DNA of 64,000 bases, taken from positions 1 through 64,000 of the forward strand of contig JAFNXL010000014.1 in the NCBI GenBank assembly GCA_017379075.1, read 5' to 3'. The notes below the pieces were generated by a model. It was not told where the DNA came from. It saw nothing but the letters and a program-made list of their open reading frames with translations, and made no database searches. A program made the translations under genes and the position numbers. Shown one piece after another: positions 44,637 through 52,515 of this stretch (its first letter is position 1; every line of letters begins with the position of its first letter). Origin of the DNA: Bacteroidaceae bacterium (lineage in GTDB: Bacteria > Bacteroidota > Bacteroidia > Bacteroidales > Bacteroidaceae).

Positions 44637-46118
44637 ATGAGAAAAATTGTTTCTATCCTACTGCTTTTACTCGCAGTTACAGCCATGGCCCAGAACCCCA
44701 AGAGAGAGTTTCGCGGTGCCTGGATTCAGTGTGTGAACGGACAGTTCCAGGGTATGGGACGGGATGCCATGCAGCAGACCCTTTCATATCAGCTGGACGA
44801 GTTGCAAAAGTCGGGCATCAATGCCATATTTTTTCAGGTACGCGCCGAAGGTGACGCGCTTTATGCAAGCGAACTGGAGCCTTGGAGCCGTTATCTGACT
44901 GGCCAGCAGGGTCTTGCTCCTAATCCTTACTGGGATCCCCTGCAATGGGTGGTGGAGCAGTGCCATGCACGCCAAATGGAGTGTCATGCCTGGATTAATC
45001 CCTATCGTGCCAAAACCAAGGGAACCGTGGCATTGGCTAAGAATCATGCCTATTTCCGCAGCCCGGGAAGTTTCTTCAATTATGAGGGCCTGATGATTTT
45101 CGACCCCGGATGTCCCGAGAACCGCGATTTCATTTGTCAGGTGGCAGCCGACATTGTAAGCCGTTACGACGTGGACGGTCTGCACATAGACGATTATTTC
45201 TATCCCTACCCAGTGGCTGGCGTGGCCATCCCTGATGATGCCTCCTATGCCCAGTATGGCGGTGGAATGGACCGTGCCGACTGGCGCCGTCAGAATGTCA
45301 ATCTGTTCATGAAGCAGATGCATGAGACGTTGCGTCGTGTAAAACCTTGGATTAAGTTCGGTGTGGCTCCTTTCGGAATCTATCGTAACAAGAAGAATGA
45401 TCCCAACGGAAGCGAGACTAACGGACTCCAGAACTACGATGACCTGTATGCCGATGTGCTCTTGTGGGTTCGCGAAGGTTGGGTAGACTATAACATTCCT
45501 CAGATCTATTGGGAGATTGGCAACAAGGCGGCCGACTATGACAAGCTGATCCATTGGTGGAGCGCTAACGCTGGCGAGCGTCCCTTGTATGTGGGACAGG
45601 ATGTTACCCGCACTTGCAACCATCCCGACCCCCAAAATCCCCAGGTTCACCAGATGGGTCGCAAGTATGACTTGCAGCGCTCTCTGCCCGGCATTTACGG
45701 AAGTTGCCAGTGGTATGCCAAAGCTGTGGTGGACAATGTGGGCAATTATGGACTCACGCTCCGTCAGGTTTACCACAACACACCCGCTTTGCAGCCCCTT
45801 ATGCCCTGGATTGACAAGAAAGCACCCGGAAAGCCCCGCAAGACAAAGGTGGTTTGGACAGAAGACGGTCCCGTGCTGTTCTGGACAGCGCCCAAGGCCA
45901 AAGGTGTGATGGACGAGGCCCATCAGTATGTGGTATACCGCTTCCCCAAGGGCGAGCCCCAGGATTTGGAAGATTCCCGCAATATTGTCTGCATCACCAG
46001 CGACACCTTCTTCCCTCTGTCTTATGAAGGTGGTGAAAACACATATTATTATGTAGTAACCGCGCTTGACCGTATGCACAACGAGTCCAAGAGTGCAAAG
46101 AAAAAGGTGAAGCTTTAA
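44637..46118 (+). CDS. exported GH10-like hydrolase, second paralogue (GHL10/DUF187)
   Basis: A 493-residue secreted TIM-barrel protein with signal peptide MRKIVSILLLLLAVTAMA-Q. Conserved lines are KREFRGAWIQCVNGQFQGM, AIFFQVRAEGDALY, MECHAWINPYRA, DVDGLHIDDYFYPYPV and VDYNIPQIYWEIGNKAADYD; the paired Asp residues in HIDDYFYP are likely catalytic or substrate-binding. A C-terminal FnIII-like domain ends in a conserved DR-M-x-N-ES pattern. It shares architecture with the gene at 26499, but the active-site loops differ (HIDDYFYPYP against HLDYIRYPE), suggesting different substrates. Confidence 0.87.
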   Translation: MRKIVSILLLLLAVTAMAQNPKREFRGAWIQCVNGQFQGMGRDAMQQTLSYQLDELQKSGINAIFFQVRAEGDALYASELEPWSRYLTGQQGLAPNPYWDPLQWVVEQCHARQMECHAWINPYRAKTKGTVALAKNHAYFRSPGSFFNYEGLMIFDPGCPENRDFICQVAADIVSRYDVDGLHIDDYFYPYPVAGVAIPDDASYAQYGGGMDRADWRRQNVNLFMKQMHETLRRVKPWIKFGVAPFGIYRNKKNDPNGSETNGLQNYDDLYADVLLWVREGWVDYNIPQIYWEIGNKAADYDKLIHWWSANAGERPLYVGQDVTRTCNHPDPQNPQVHQMGRKYDLQRSLPGIYGSCQWYAKAVVDNVGNYGLTLRQVYHNTPALQPLMPWIDKKAPGKPRKTKVVWTEDGPVLFWTAPKAKGVMDEAHQYVVYRFPKGEPQDLEDSRNIVCITSDTFFPLSYEGGENTYYYVVTALDRMHNESKSAKKKVKL

Positions 46119-46141
46119 AACCAAGCGAGACAAACATAAAA

Positions 46142-46172
46142 AAGGGGGGACCAGAAACGGTTCCCCCTTCTT
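46142..46172. terminator. bidirectional terminator between GH10-like and DUF4230 genes
   Basis: AAGGGGGGA (46142-46150) pairs with TTCCCCCTT (46161-46169) and is flanked by an A run and a T run, so it can work in both directions. Confidence 0.8.
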
Positions 46173-46184
46173 TTGTCCTTCATC

Positions 46185-46790
46185 TTACTCCACCACCACA
46201 TTTTCGAATCCCAGGTTGCGGAAGACGGCTTTCATGTGCGCCTTTCCCGTTTCCTGTGCCATTCTCAGGTTCTCTTCGGAAAGACATCTGTCCATCATCA
46301 CCCTTCGTGCTTTTTGGTACATCTGCTCTCGTGCCTGTGCGTCCCATGTGCCGGTTTCGTGGAAAGTACGTGTGCTGGCTTCATCAATGAACTGGGGATT
46401 GAGCAGCGTTACCTGAGGAAGGGTTACCACCACTGTGTCCGACTGCATCCTAACCCAGTCCTGCTGTGCCATGCTTAGGTCTATGCCCAGACTCAGCGTG
46501 CCGCTGTAGATGCGAACCAGATGCTGGTCTGGCAACAACAGCCTTTGGCGTACTGTGTCCACAATCTCTTCGTCCTCGATGCTGAGAAACTCCCATTTGC
46601 CAATTCGTTCTATGCTGCGCAATTGCGCGGGTGTGGGACCTATTCCCTTTTTGCCGCCGAGCTTGAACGAGAACAGAGACGGCATGGCCTCGCCTTGTCT
46701 CCACTGGCGTGCAAGGGTGAATGCCCATACCAGCAGCGCAATGCAGGCAAGGGTGAACAGGAATTGCAGGAATGAACGTATCTTTTGCAT
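46185..46790 (-). CDS. DUF4230 protein, membrane-anchored
   Basis: A 201-residue protein with one N-terminal membrane segment (FLFTLACIALLVWAFTLA) and an extracytoplasmic domain of the DUF4230 type (SLGIDLSMAQQDWVRMQSDTV, VTLPQVTLLNPQF, then AREQMYQKARRVMMDRCLS). The function of this family is not established. It directly follows a second DUF4230 gene (13 bp gap), so the two probably act together in the envelope. Confidence 0.75.
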   Translation of the reverse strand: MQKIRSFLQFLFTLACIALLVWAFTLARQWRQGEAMPSLFSFKLGGKKGIGPTPAQLRSIERIGKWEFLSIEDEEIVDTVRQRLLLPDQHLVRIYSGTLSLGIDLSMAQQDWVRMQSDTVVVTLPQVTLLNPQFIDEASTRTFHETGTWDAQAREQMYQKARRVMMDRCLSEENLRMAQETGKAHMKAVFRNLGFENVVVE

Positions 46791-46803
46791 GGTCTTTCTC
46801 TGT

Positions 46804-47490
46804 CTATTCTTTGGTCAGACGAATCACAGACCCTTCGTTGTCATACAAAAGTTCCAGGGGAGTGTCTTCTAACCGGTCTTTGAATGTGATGCGGATGTGT
46901 TCCTTTTTGTATCCCAACTGCGTGAGCAGGGGTACAAGCAATGCCGCAGCGTTCTCACGCGCCGTATCCAAGATGCCCGTCTCAGGAGCTTTCTTAAGAA
47001 TGCTCTGCACGCCTTGCCGGGTAAAGGATGTCATTTCCTCGTCCGTGTATTCGTGCCTGGTAATGTCGGTGTATTGCCTTATTCCCTTGTGGTCCACCCG
47101 AGAGGAAGACACCACAATGCGCGGGTCGGGCAGGATGATGTGTATGGTTTCCCCCTCGCGCCGCACCTGACTGGGGCTGAAGTCCGAGAAGTCGATATAC
47201 ACCCTCAGCGTCACATCAATGGGAATGGCAATCTTGCGGTTCCCGATGGGGAGTTTCTTCTTGAACTCGTATCCCAGAACCGACGCCTCCCATTGCAGCA
47301 GGTCTTCGTGGGTCACAATCTTGTGAAACTTGCACTCGGCCGTGTACAGTCTGCTCTGTCTGCTGATGCGCAGTATCAGGTCGGTGCTGTCAGCGTAGGC
47401 ATCGTGGCCTTCGTTTTGTCCCATGCCCGATTGGTTATGGCATGCAACCGGTAAAATGAATAGGATGAGCAGTAAAAAATGAAGTTTCAT
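46804..47490 (-). CDS. DUF4230 lipoprotein
   Basis: A 228-residue lipoprotein (LFILPVAC, Cys17) with the same domain as its neighbour: RLYTAECKFHKIVTHED, IPIDVTLRVYIDFSDFS, IHIILPDPRIVVSSSRVDH and TRENAAALLVPLLTQLGY. First gene of a two-gene unit. Function is unknown; the family is common in Bacteroidetes envelopes. Confidence 0.75.
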   Translation of the reverse strand: MKLHFLLLILFILPVACHNQSGMGQNEGHDAYADSTDLILRISRQSRLYTAECKFHKIVTHEDLLQWEASVLGYEFKKKLPIGNRKIAIPIDVTLRVYIDFSDFSPSQVRREGETIHIILPDPRIVVSSSRVDHKGIRQYTDITRHEYTDEEMTSFTRQGVQSILKKAPETGILDTARENAAALLVPLLTQLGYKKEHIRITFKDRLEDTPLELLYDNEGSVIRLTKE

Positions 47491-47494
47491 GGCA

Positions 47495-47502
47495 CAAAAA
47501 TA
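47495..47502 (-). promoter_or_regulatory. TAnnTTTG box four bases before a start codon
   Basis: Leftward TATTTTTG followed by TGCC and then the ATG of the DUF4230 lipoprotein gene, predicting a leaderless or nearly leaderless mRNA. No clear -33 box. Confidence 0.45.
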
Positions 47503-47534
47503 GAGAAAAAAAACGGATTATGGATAAATAATCG

Positions 47535-47542
47535 TACCTTTG
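47535..47542 (+). promoter_or_regulatory. TAnnTTTG box for the GH43 gene
   Basis: TACCTTTG, 30 nt before the ATG at 47573. Confidence 0.5.
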
Positions 47543-47572
47543 TCATAGTTATATTATGTTAAAGAATCTCAA

Positions 47573-48595
47573 ATGAACAGAAAAGACCTTTTAATCATGC
47601 GGTTGAAAAGCGTTTTCCTAACCCTTGTTCTCCTTTTCTCGTCGGGCCATTTGTTCGCACAGGAAAAGTCCTACACATTGCAGGACATCAACATCCGTGA
47701 CCCCTTTATCCTTCCGGTGAAGAAGGAAGGCATGTATTATATGTACGCCTCCTCTTCTGTCAGAGAGAACGGAAAGCACTACGGCGGCATGGTGGCTTAC
47801 AAGAGCACCGACCTGAAGACTTGGCAGGGACCCGTCCGTGTGTTCGATGTGCCCAGGGACAATTACCTTACCGGCACGGTATGGGCCCCCGAGGTGCATA
47901 AGTACAAGGGCAAATATTACCTCTTTGCCACGCTGAACACCGATATCAACTGGAAGAAAGCGCCCGAAGGCGCAACGCCTTACAAACACCGCTGCACGCA
48001 GATTTTCTGGTCAAAGAAACCCGAAGGCCCGTTCCTCCCCTTCAAGGAGAAACTCCCGGCCACGCCCATTGACCAGATGGCGCTTGACGGCACGTTGTGG
48101 GTCGAGTACGGTGTGCCCTATATGGTCTATTGCCATGAGTGGGTGCAGGTGCGCGATGGCGGCATGAACCTTGTGCGCCTGAAGAAAGACCTGTCCGGTG
48201 CCGACGGCACGCCTGTCCGCCTTTTCTGCGCCTCTTCGGCCGAATGGTCCACCGGCGATGGTCCCGAGGGGAACAAACACTATGTTACGGACGGTTGTTT
48301 CCTCTACCGCACTCGTACGGACAAACTCCTGATGGTGTGGTCCAGCTTCAAGGAAGGCGTATATGCCGTGGGCATTGCCGAATCGGCCACAGGCAAAATC
48401 ACGGGTCCGTGGATCCAGCAGCCCGAACCGCTCTTTGTCAATGGCGGGCACAGCATGATTTTCAGAGATTTTGAAGGCCGTCTTTGCCTGGTGCTGCATT
48501 CTCCCAACAGCCCCGGCGGCAAGGAACGCGCCAAGATTCTTGAACTGGAGGATTTGGGACACACCCTTCGTGTGAAAGGCGAAATTAATAATTAA
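47573..48595 (+). CDS. exported GH43-family glycosidase
   Basis: A 340-residue secreted five-bladed beta-propeller enzyme. The signal peptide ends SSGHLFA-Q. GH43 landmarks: the catalytic-base Asp43 in NIRDPFILPV, the second-blade VWAPEVHKY, the pKa-modulating Asp in MALDGTLWVE, the probable acid Glu in STGDGPEGNKHY, and GGHSMIFRDFEG in the last blade. GH43 enzymes act on arabinose- or xylose-containing polysaccharides; the exact subfamily cannot be told. ATG 47597 is a possible alternative start. The next gene begins 14 bp downstream. Confidence 0.9.
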   Translation: MNRKDLLIMRLKSVFLTLVLLFSSGHLFAQEKSYTLQDINIRDPFILPVKKEGMYYMYASSSVRENGKHYGGMVAYKSTDLKTWQGPVRVFDVPRDNYLTGTVWAPEVHKYKGKYYLFATLNTDINWKKAPEGATPYKHRCTQIFWSKKPEGPFLPFKEKLPATPIDQMALDGTLWVEYGVPYMVYCHEWVQVRDGGMNLVRLKKDLSGADGTPVRLFCASSAEWSTGDGPEGNKHYVTDGCFLYRTRTDKLLMVWSSFKEGVYAVGIAESATGKITGPWIQQPEPLFVNGGHSMIFRDFEGRLCLVLHSPNSPGGKERAKILELEDLGHTLRVKGEINN

Positions 48596-48609
48596 CACAA
48601 TACAAAACA

Positions 48610-49149
48610 ATGTCAGTAAAATACATTTTAACCGCATTCGTTGCGGCACTCATCCTTGTTTCCTGCGGAAAGAAACAGGAGAAACCGGTAGAAACCGCAC
48701 CGGTTGAAGAAGTCAAGACCGAACCGTCAATACACCGTCTGCCCCAATATCACTTTACCGATTCCGTTCAGGTGGGCCAGCGCACTTATGTATACACGCT
48801 TCACCGCGAGGCGGTGGACTCGCTCGGTAGTGTGAGCGACGAATATGGCGACCACTATGTGAACACCTTCTACACACTGGACATCAAACGGGGCGGCTCT
48901 CAGTTCTACAGCAAGCGTTTCACCAAGCAGACGCTGGCCGGAAAACTCCCTGCCGACTTTATGAAGAACGGCATTCTGGACGGATTCCGCTTTTTCCGAG
49001 TGGACGATGGCAAACTGGTTTTCAGCCTCTGTGTCAGCTATCCCGAAAGCGACCTGTCCTCGCCCTTCCTCCTAACCATCGGACCAGATGGCAGCGCCAC
49101 AATCACCAAGGATGAGTTCATGGATGTGGAACCGGATGATGCGCCTTAA
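48610..49149 (+). CDS. small lipoprotein (DUF4738-like)
   Basis: A 179-residue lipoprotein (lipobox LVSC, Cys19) with an acidic linker (KPVETAPVEEVK) followed by a beta-rich domain (YVYTLHREAVDSLGSVSDEYG, YVNTFYTLDIKRGG, FSLCVSYPESDLSSPFLL). It resembles the DUF4738 lipoproteins of Prevotella; function unknown. It lies 14 bp after the GH43 gene and is probably co-transcribed. Confidence 0.68.
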   Translation: MSVKYILTAFVAALILVSCGKKQEKPVETAPVEEVKTEPSIHRLPQYHFTDSVQVGQRTYVYTLHREAVDSLGSVSDEYGDHYVNTFYTLDIKRGGSQFYSKRFTKQTLAGKLPADFMKNGILDGFRFFRVDDGKLVFSLCVSYPESDLSSPFLLTIGPDGSATITKDEFMDVEPDDAP

Positions 49150-49169
49150 GCATCCTTAAGTCAAATGCA

Positions 49170-49243
49170 AAATGCAAAAATGCAAACGTCATATCGTATG
49201 CAATTGATATATTGCACGATATGACGTTTGCATTTTTGCATTT
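49170..49243. repeat. perfect 28-bp-arm inverted repeat between convergent genes
   Basis: Left arm 49170-49197 begins AAATGCAAAAATGCAAACG; the right arm 49216-49243 is its exact reverse complement. The 18-nt loop contains GCAAT/ATTGC, which extends the stem. It can act as a bidirectional terminator, but is longer than the others in the window and lacks a proper U tract. Confidence 0.9.
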
Positions 49244-49273
49244 ACTATTAAATATCTGTAGCGTTTCCCGTTT

Positions 49274-49948
49274 TCAAAGTCCGCCATTTATAATCTCCAG
49301 CGCCTGGGCGAAGCCGCCTTCGCGGGGCAGCACGATGTCGGCTCCGGCATCGAGGAGGACTTTGGGCGAGAGGGGGCCGGTGTTCACGGCTATGGTGTAG
49401 ATGCCTGCGGCATGGGCTGCCTCAACGCCCAGTGGGGCGTTCTCGATGACAACAGCCTCGGAGGCGCTTACGCCGGCCTTCTCCAGTCCCATGAGATAGG
49501 GTTCGGGGTGGGGCTTGCCGTGCTTCACGTCGAAGGCGGTGACCATGCGTTCCGCGCTGAAGATGCCGGGGAAGTCATGGGCAAGGCGGGTGAGCAGGGA
49601 GTGTTGTGCGCTGCCGGTAACGAGCACGATGGTGAGTCCCAGTGAGCGTATGCTCTGGAGCAGCTGGGCGGCTCCGGGCATGGGCTGGGGTTCGGGGCAG
49701 GTGTTGAACAGGGCGCTCTTGGCGGCATAGATGCGCTCCATCTCCTCGGTGGTGGCGTTGCGCCCCCAATGGCGCTGGGCCAGGATGTTGATGGTGCCGT
49801 GTCCGGTGCGTCCCTCGTGCAGATAGGCTTCGTGGGGACTCATGCTCAGGCCGAATTCTGTAACCGCTGTACTCCATGCTTTGGCATGGTTGGGCATGCT
49901 GTCGTACAGCACACCGTCCATATCGAAAAGAACCGCTTTTATTGGCAT
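49274..49948 (-). CDS. HAD-family phosphatase/phosphomutase (beta-phosphoglucomutase-like)
   Basis: A 224-residue cytoplasmic HAD enzyme. Motif I is FDMDGVLYDS (nucleophile Asp9, acid/base Asp11), a helical cap follows, motif II is LVTGSAQHS, motif III Lys is in KHGKPHPEPYLMGLEKAG, and motif IV is VIENAPLGVEAAHAAG, with NAPLG where a DS dipeptide is more common. This is the subgroup of beta-phosphoglucomutases and sugar phosphatases; the substrate is probably a sugar phosphate. Confidence 0.87.
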   Translation of the reverse strand: MPIKAVLFDMDGVLYDSMPNHAKAWSTAVTEFGLSMSPHEAYLHEGRTGHGTINILAQRHWGRNATTEEMERIYAAKSALFNTCPEPQPMPGAAQLLQSIRSLGLTIVLVTGSAQHSLLTRLAHDFPGIFSAERMVTAFDVKHGKPHPEPYLMGLEKAGVSASEAVVIENAPLGVEAAHAAGIYTIAVNTGPLSPKVLLDAGADIVLPREGGFAQALEIINGGL

Positions 49949-49995
49949 AGCCGTATATACATTATATATATATTATATATGGGAAATAAAAAGAA

Positions 49996-50036
49996 AAAGG
50001 ATTAGGCATCCTTTTCTGGCCGATGCCTAATCCTTT
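49996..50036 (-). terminator. pgi terminator
   Basis: Perfect 15-bp arms AAAGGATTAGGCATC (49996-50010) and GATGCCTAATCCTTT (50022-50036). Leftward the stem is followed by a T-rich tail. Confidence 0.85.
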
Positions 50037-50054
50037 GTGTGCAGATGAATTGTT

Positions 50055-51386
50055 TTAGAGTCTGTTCTTGATGGCCTCGGTCTCCTTCTCGTAACCAGGC
50101 TTGCCAAGCAGGGCGAACATGTTCTTCTTGTAGGCTTCCACACCGGGCTGGTTGAAGGGGTTCACCTGGAGCAGCAGACCGCTGATGCCGCAGGCCTTCT
50201 CGAAGAAGTAGATGAGCTGGCCCAGGTTGTACTCGTCCAGACGGTCAACCACCACGCGCATGTTGGGCACGCCACCGTCTACGTGAGCCAGCTGGGTTCC
50301 CAGTTCGGCCATCTTGTTCACCTCGTCCACGCGCTTTCCGGCCAGGAAGTTCAGGCCGTCCAGGTTCTCCTCGTCGTGGGGGAAGAGCAGTGTGTGCTCG
50401 GGAGTCTCCACGCTGATTACGGTCTCGAAGATGGTGCGCTCGCCTTCCTGAATCCACTGTCCCATGGAGTGGAGGTCGGTGCTGAAGTCAACGGCAGCGG
50501 GGAAGATGCCCTTCAGGTCCTTTCCTTCGCTTTCTCCGTAGAGCTGCTTCCACCATTCGTTCATGAAGTGGAGCTTGGGCTGGAAGTTCACCAGAATCTC
50601 AATCTTCTTTCCCTGAGCGTAGAGGATGTTGCGCACGGCGGCATATACGGCACTGGGGTTCTCCTCGAAGGGAACGCCGGGAGCTGTGGCTGCTTCCATG
50701 TCGGCTGCGCCCTGGACCAACTTGTCAATGTCGAAACCGGCAACGGCGATGGGTAGCAGGCCAACGGGGGTGAGCACGCTGAAGCGTCCGCCCACGTTGT
50801 CGGGGATGATGAAGCTGGTGTAGCCTTCCTTGTCGGCGGTGGTGCGTGCGGCGCCCTTCTTGGCGTCGGTCACGGCCACGATAACCTTGCGTGCCATTTC
50901 CTTTCCGCGCTGCTCCTCGCACTGCTTCTTCAGCAGACGGAAGGCCAGGGCGGTCTCGGTGGTGGTGCCGCTCTTGCTGATGTTGATCACACCGAAGTTG
51001 CGACCCTTCAGATACTGGGTCAGTTCATAGAGGTAGTCCTCGCCGATGTTGTTTCCGGCAAAGAGGATGTTGGGGTTCTCGCCGTTGTTGGTGAGCCAGG
51101 CGAAGCTGTTGCCCAGGGCCTCGATGACAGCGCGGGCGCCCAGGTAAGAACCGCCGATGCCGGCAACCACCACGGTGTCGCAGTTGCTGCGCAGCACTTC
51201 GGCGCAAGCCTTGATCTCGTTCAGGAACTCGGCAGTGATGCAGCTGGGCAGGTGGAGCCATCCCAGGAAGTCGTTTCCGGGGCAGGTGCCGTTCTCCAGC
51301 GCTTCTTGTGCGGCGGCCACTTGCTCTTTCAGCTCAACGGCCTGTGCGGCGTTCTCCAACGCCTTTGAAATGTCTAACTTAATCAT
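50055..51386 (-). CDS. pgi: glucose-6-phosphate isomerase
   Basis: A 443-residue cytoplasmic enzyme interconverting glucose 6-phosphate and fructose 6-phosphate. Signatures are [40 protein letters not shown] (phosphate site), [20 protein letters not shown] and the C-terminal [21 protein letters not shown]. The length is that of the short bacterial form. Upstream a hairpin separates it from gpsA. Confidence 0.96.
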   Translation of the reverse strand: MIKLDISKALENAAQAVELKEQVAAAQEALENGTCPGNDFLGWLHLPSCITAEFLNEIKACAEVLRSNCDTVVVAGIGGSYLGARAVIEALGNSFAWLTNNGENPNILFAGNNIGEDYLYELTQYLKGRNFGVINISKSGTTTETALAFRLLKKQCEEQRGKEMARKVIVAVTDAKKGAARTTADKEGYTSFIIPDNVGGRFSVLTPVGLLPIAVAGFDIDKLVQGAADMEAATAPGVPFEENPSAVYAAVRNILYAQGKKIEILVNFQPKLHFMNEWWKQLYGESEGKDLKGIFPAAVDFSTDLHSMGQWIQEGERTIFETVISVETPEHTLLFPHDEENLDGLNFLAGKRVDEVNKMAELGTQLAHVDGGVPNMRVVVDRLDEYNLGQLIYFFEKACGISGLLLQVNPFNQPGVEAYKKNMFALLGKPGYEKETEAIKNRL

Positions 51387-51426
51387 TTTGTTGTTTCTTT
51401 ATTTGTATTTGTGTATAGAATATGCT

Positions 51427-51475
51427 TAAAAAAATGCCCGGAAAGCGTCTGCCTTGTGTGGAGCGTGTTTCCGGG
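51427..51475 (-). terminator. terminator after gpsA
   Basis: Stem CCCGGAAA (51437-51444) and TTTCCGGG (51468-51475); leftward it is followed by CATTTTTTT. It may reduce read-through from lysS-gpsA into pgi. Confidence 0.7.
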
Positions 51476-51489
51476 TATGTGTGTTTGGG

Positions 51490-52479
51490 TTATCTGAACG
51501 CTTCGCTGAGAAGCTTGATTTCGATGTTTGGCGAAATGCGCTCGTACAAGATGTTGTACACGGCATCCAGAATGGGCATGTTCACATGCATGTGCTTGTT
51601 GATGTCCTTCATGCACTTGGTGCCGAAATAGCCTTCTGCAATCATTTCCATTTCCACCTGTGCGCTCTTTACGCTGTATCCCTGCCCAATCATGGTTCCG
51701 AATACGCGGTTGCGGCTGAAGTTGCTGTAGCCCGTAACCAGAAGGTCTCCGGCATAGACGGAATCAATGATGTTTCGCTCAATGGGGTAGACGGTGTGCA
51801 GGAAGCGTTCCATCTCCTGTGCGGCGTTGCTCATGAGCACGGCCTGGAAGTTGTCACCATATTTCAGCCCGTGACAGATGCCGGCCGCAATGGCATAGAC
51901 GTTCTTCAGCACGCTGGCATATTCGATGCCGATGACGTCGGGGCAGGTCTTGGTCATCACATAATGGCTGGCCATCATCTTGGCAAACTCGCTTGCCTTT
52001 TCCTCGTTGGTGCAGCCCACCGTCAGGTAGGTGAGTCGGCCCAAGGCCACTTCCTCGGCATGGCTGGGTCCGCCCAGCACCGCCAGATTGTCATCGGGCA
52101 CGTTGTATGCCTGATGGAAGTATTCGCTGCAGATGAGGTTCTCGTCGGGTACAATACCCTTGATGGCAGTTACGATGAACTTGTCGCGCAGGCGCACCTT
52201 CAGTTTCTTCAAGTGGCCCTTGAGGTAGGGTGAGGGGGTGACGAACACCAGTGTGTCGCAAGCCTCCACAATGTGGTTGATGTCGCTGTGGAAGTGGATG
52301 CGGTTCACATCAAAGTGTACGCTTGTAAGGTAGGCGGGGTTGTGGCCCAGACGACGGAAGTCCTCTATGCGGTCGTCGCGCCGCAGGTACCACCAGATCT
52401 CCTCGTTCTTTTCCAAGAGCATCTTGGCGATAGCCGTGGCCCAACTGCCACCACCCATTACCGCAATTTTACCTATCAT
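51490..52479 (-). CDS. gpsA: NAD(P)H-dependent glycerol-3-phosphate dehydrogenase
   Basis: A 329-residue cytoplasmic enzyme making glycerol 3-phosphate for phospholipid synthesis. It has the Rossmann motif MGGGSWATAIAKML, the VTPSPYLKGHLKKL segment, the catalytic-lysine region GIEYASVLKNVYAIAAGICHGL and a second domain with GDLLVTGYSNFSRNRVFGTMIGQG. It lies 36 bp after lysS and probably shares its promoter. Confidence 0.94.
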   Translation of the reverse strand: MIGKIAVMGGGSWATAIAKMLLEKNEEIWWYLRRDDRIEDFRRLGHNPAYLTSVHFDVNRIHFHSDINHIVEACDTLVFVTPSPYLKGHLKKLKVRLRDKFIVTAIKGIVPDENLICSEYFHQAYNVPDDNLAVLGGPSHAEEVALGRLTYLTVGCTNEEKASEFAKMMASHYVMTKTCPDVIGIEYASVLKNVYAIAAGICHGLKYGDNFQAVLMSNAAQEMERFLHTVYPIERNIIDSVYAGDLLVTGYSNFSRNRVFGTMIGQGYSVKSAQVEMEMIAEGYFGTKCMKDINKHMHVNMPILDAVYNILYERISPNIEIKLLSEAFR

Positions 52480-52515
52480 TATTCTCTCGCCTGTTAGTCG
52501 TTTGAAAACGGGGGA

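Noticed and set aside
44784..46133. 449-codon open frame on the minus strand
   Set aside because: Antisense shadow of the second GH10-like gene, which has a signal peptide and family motifs.
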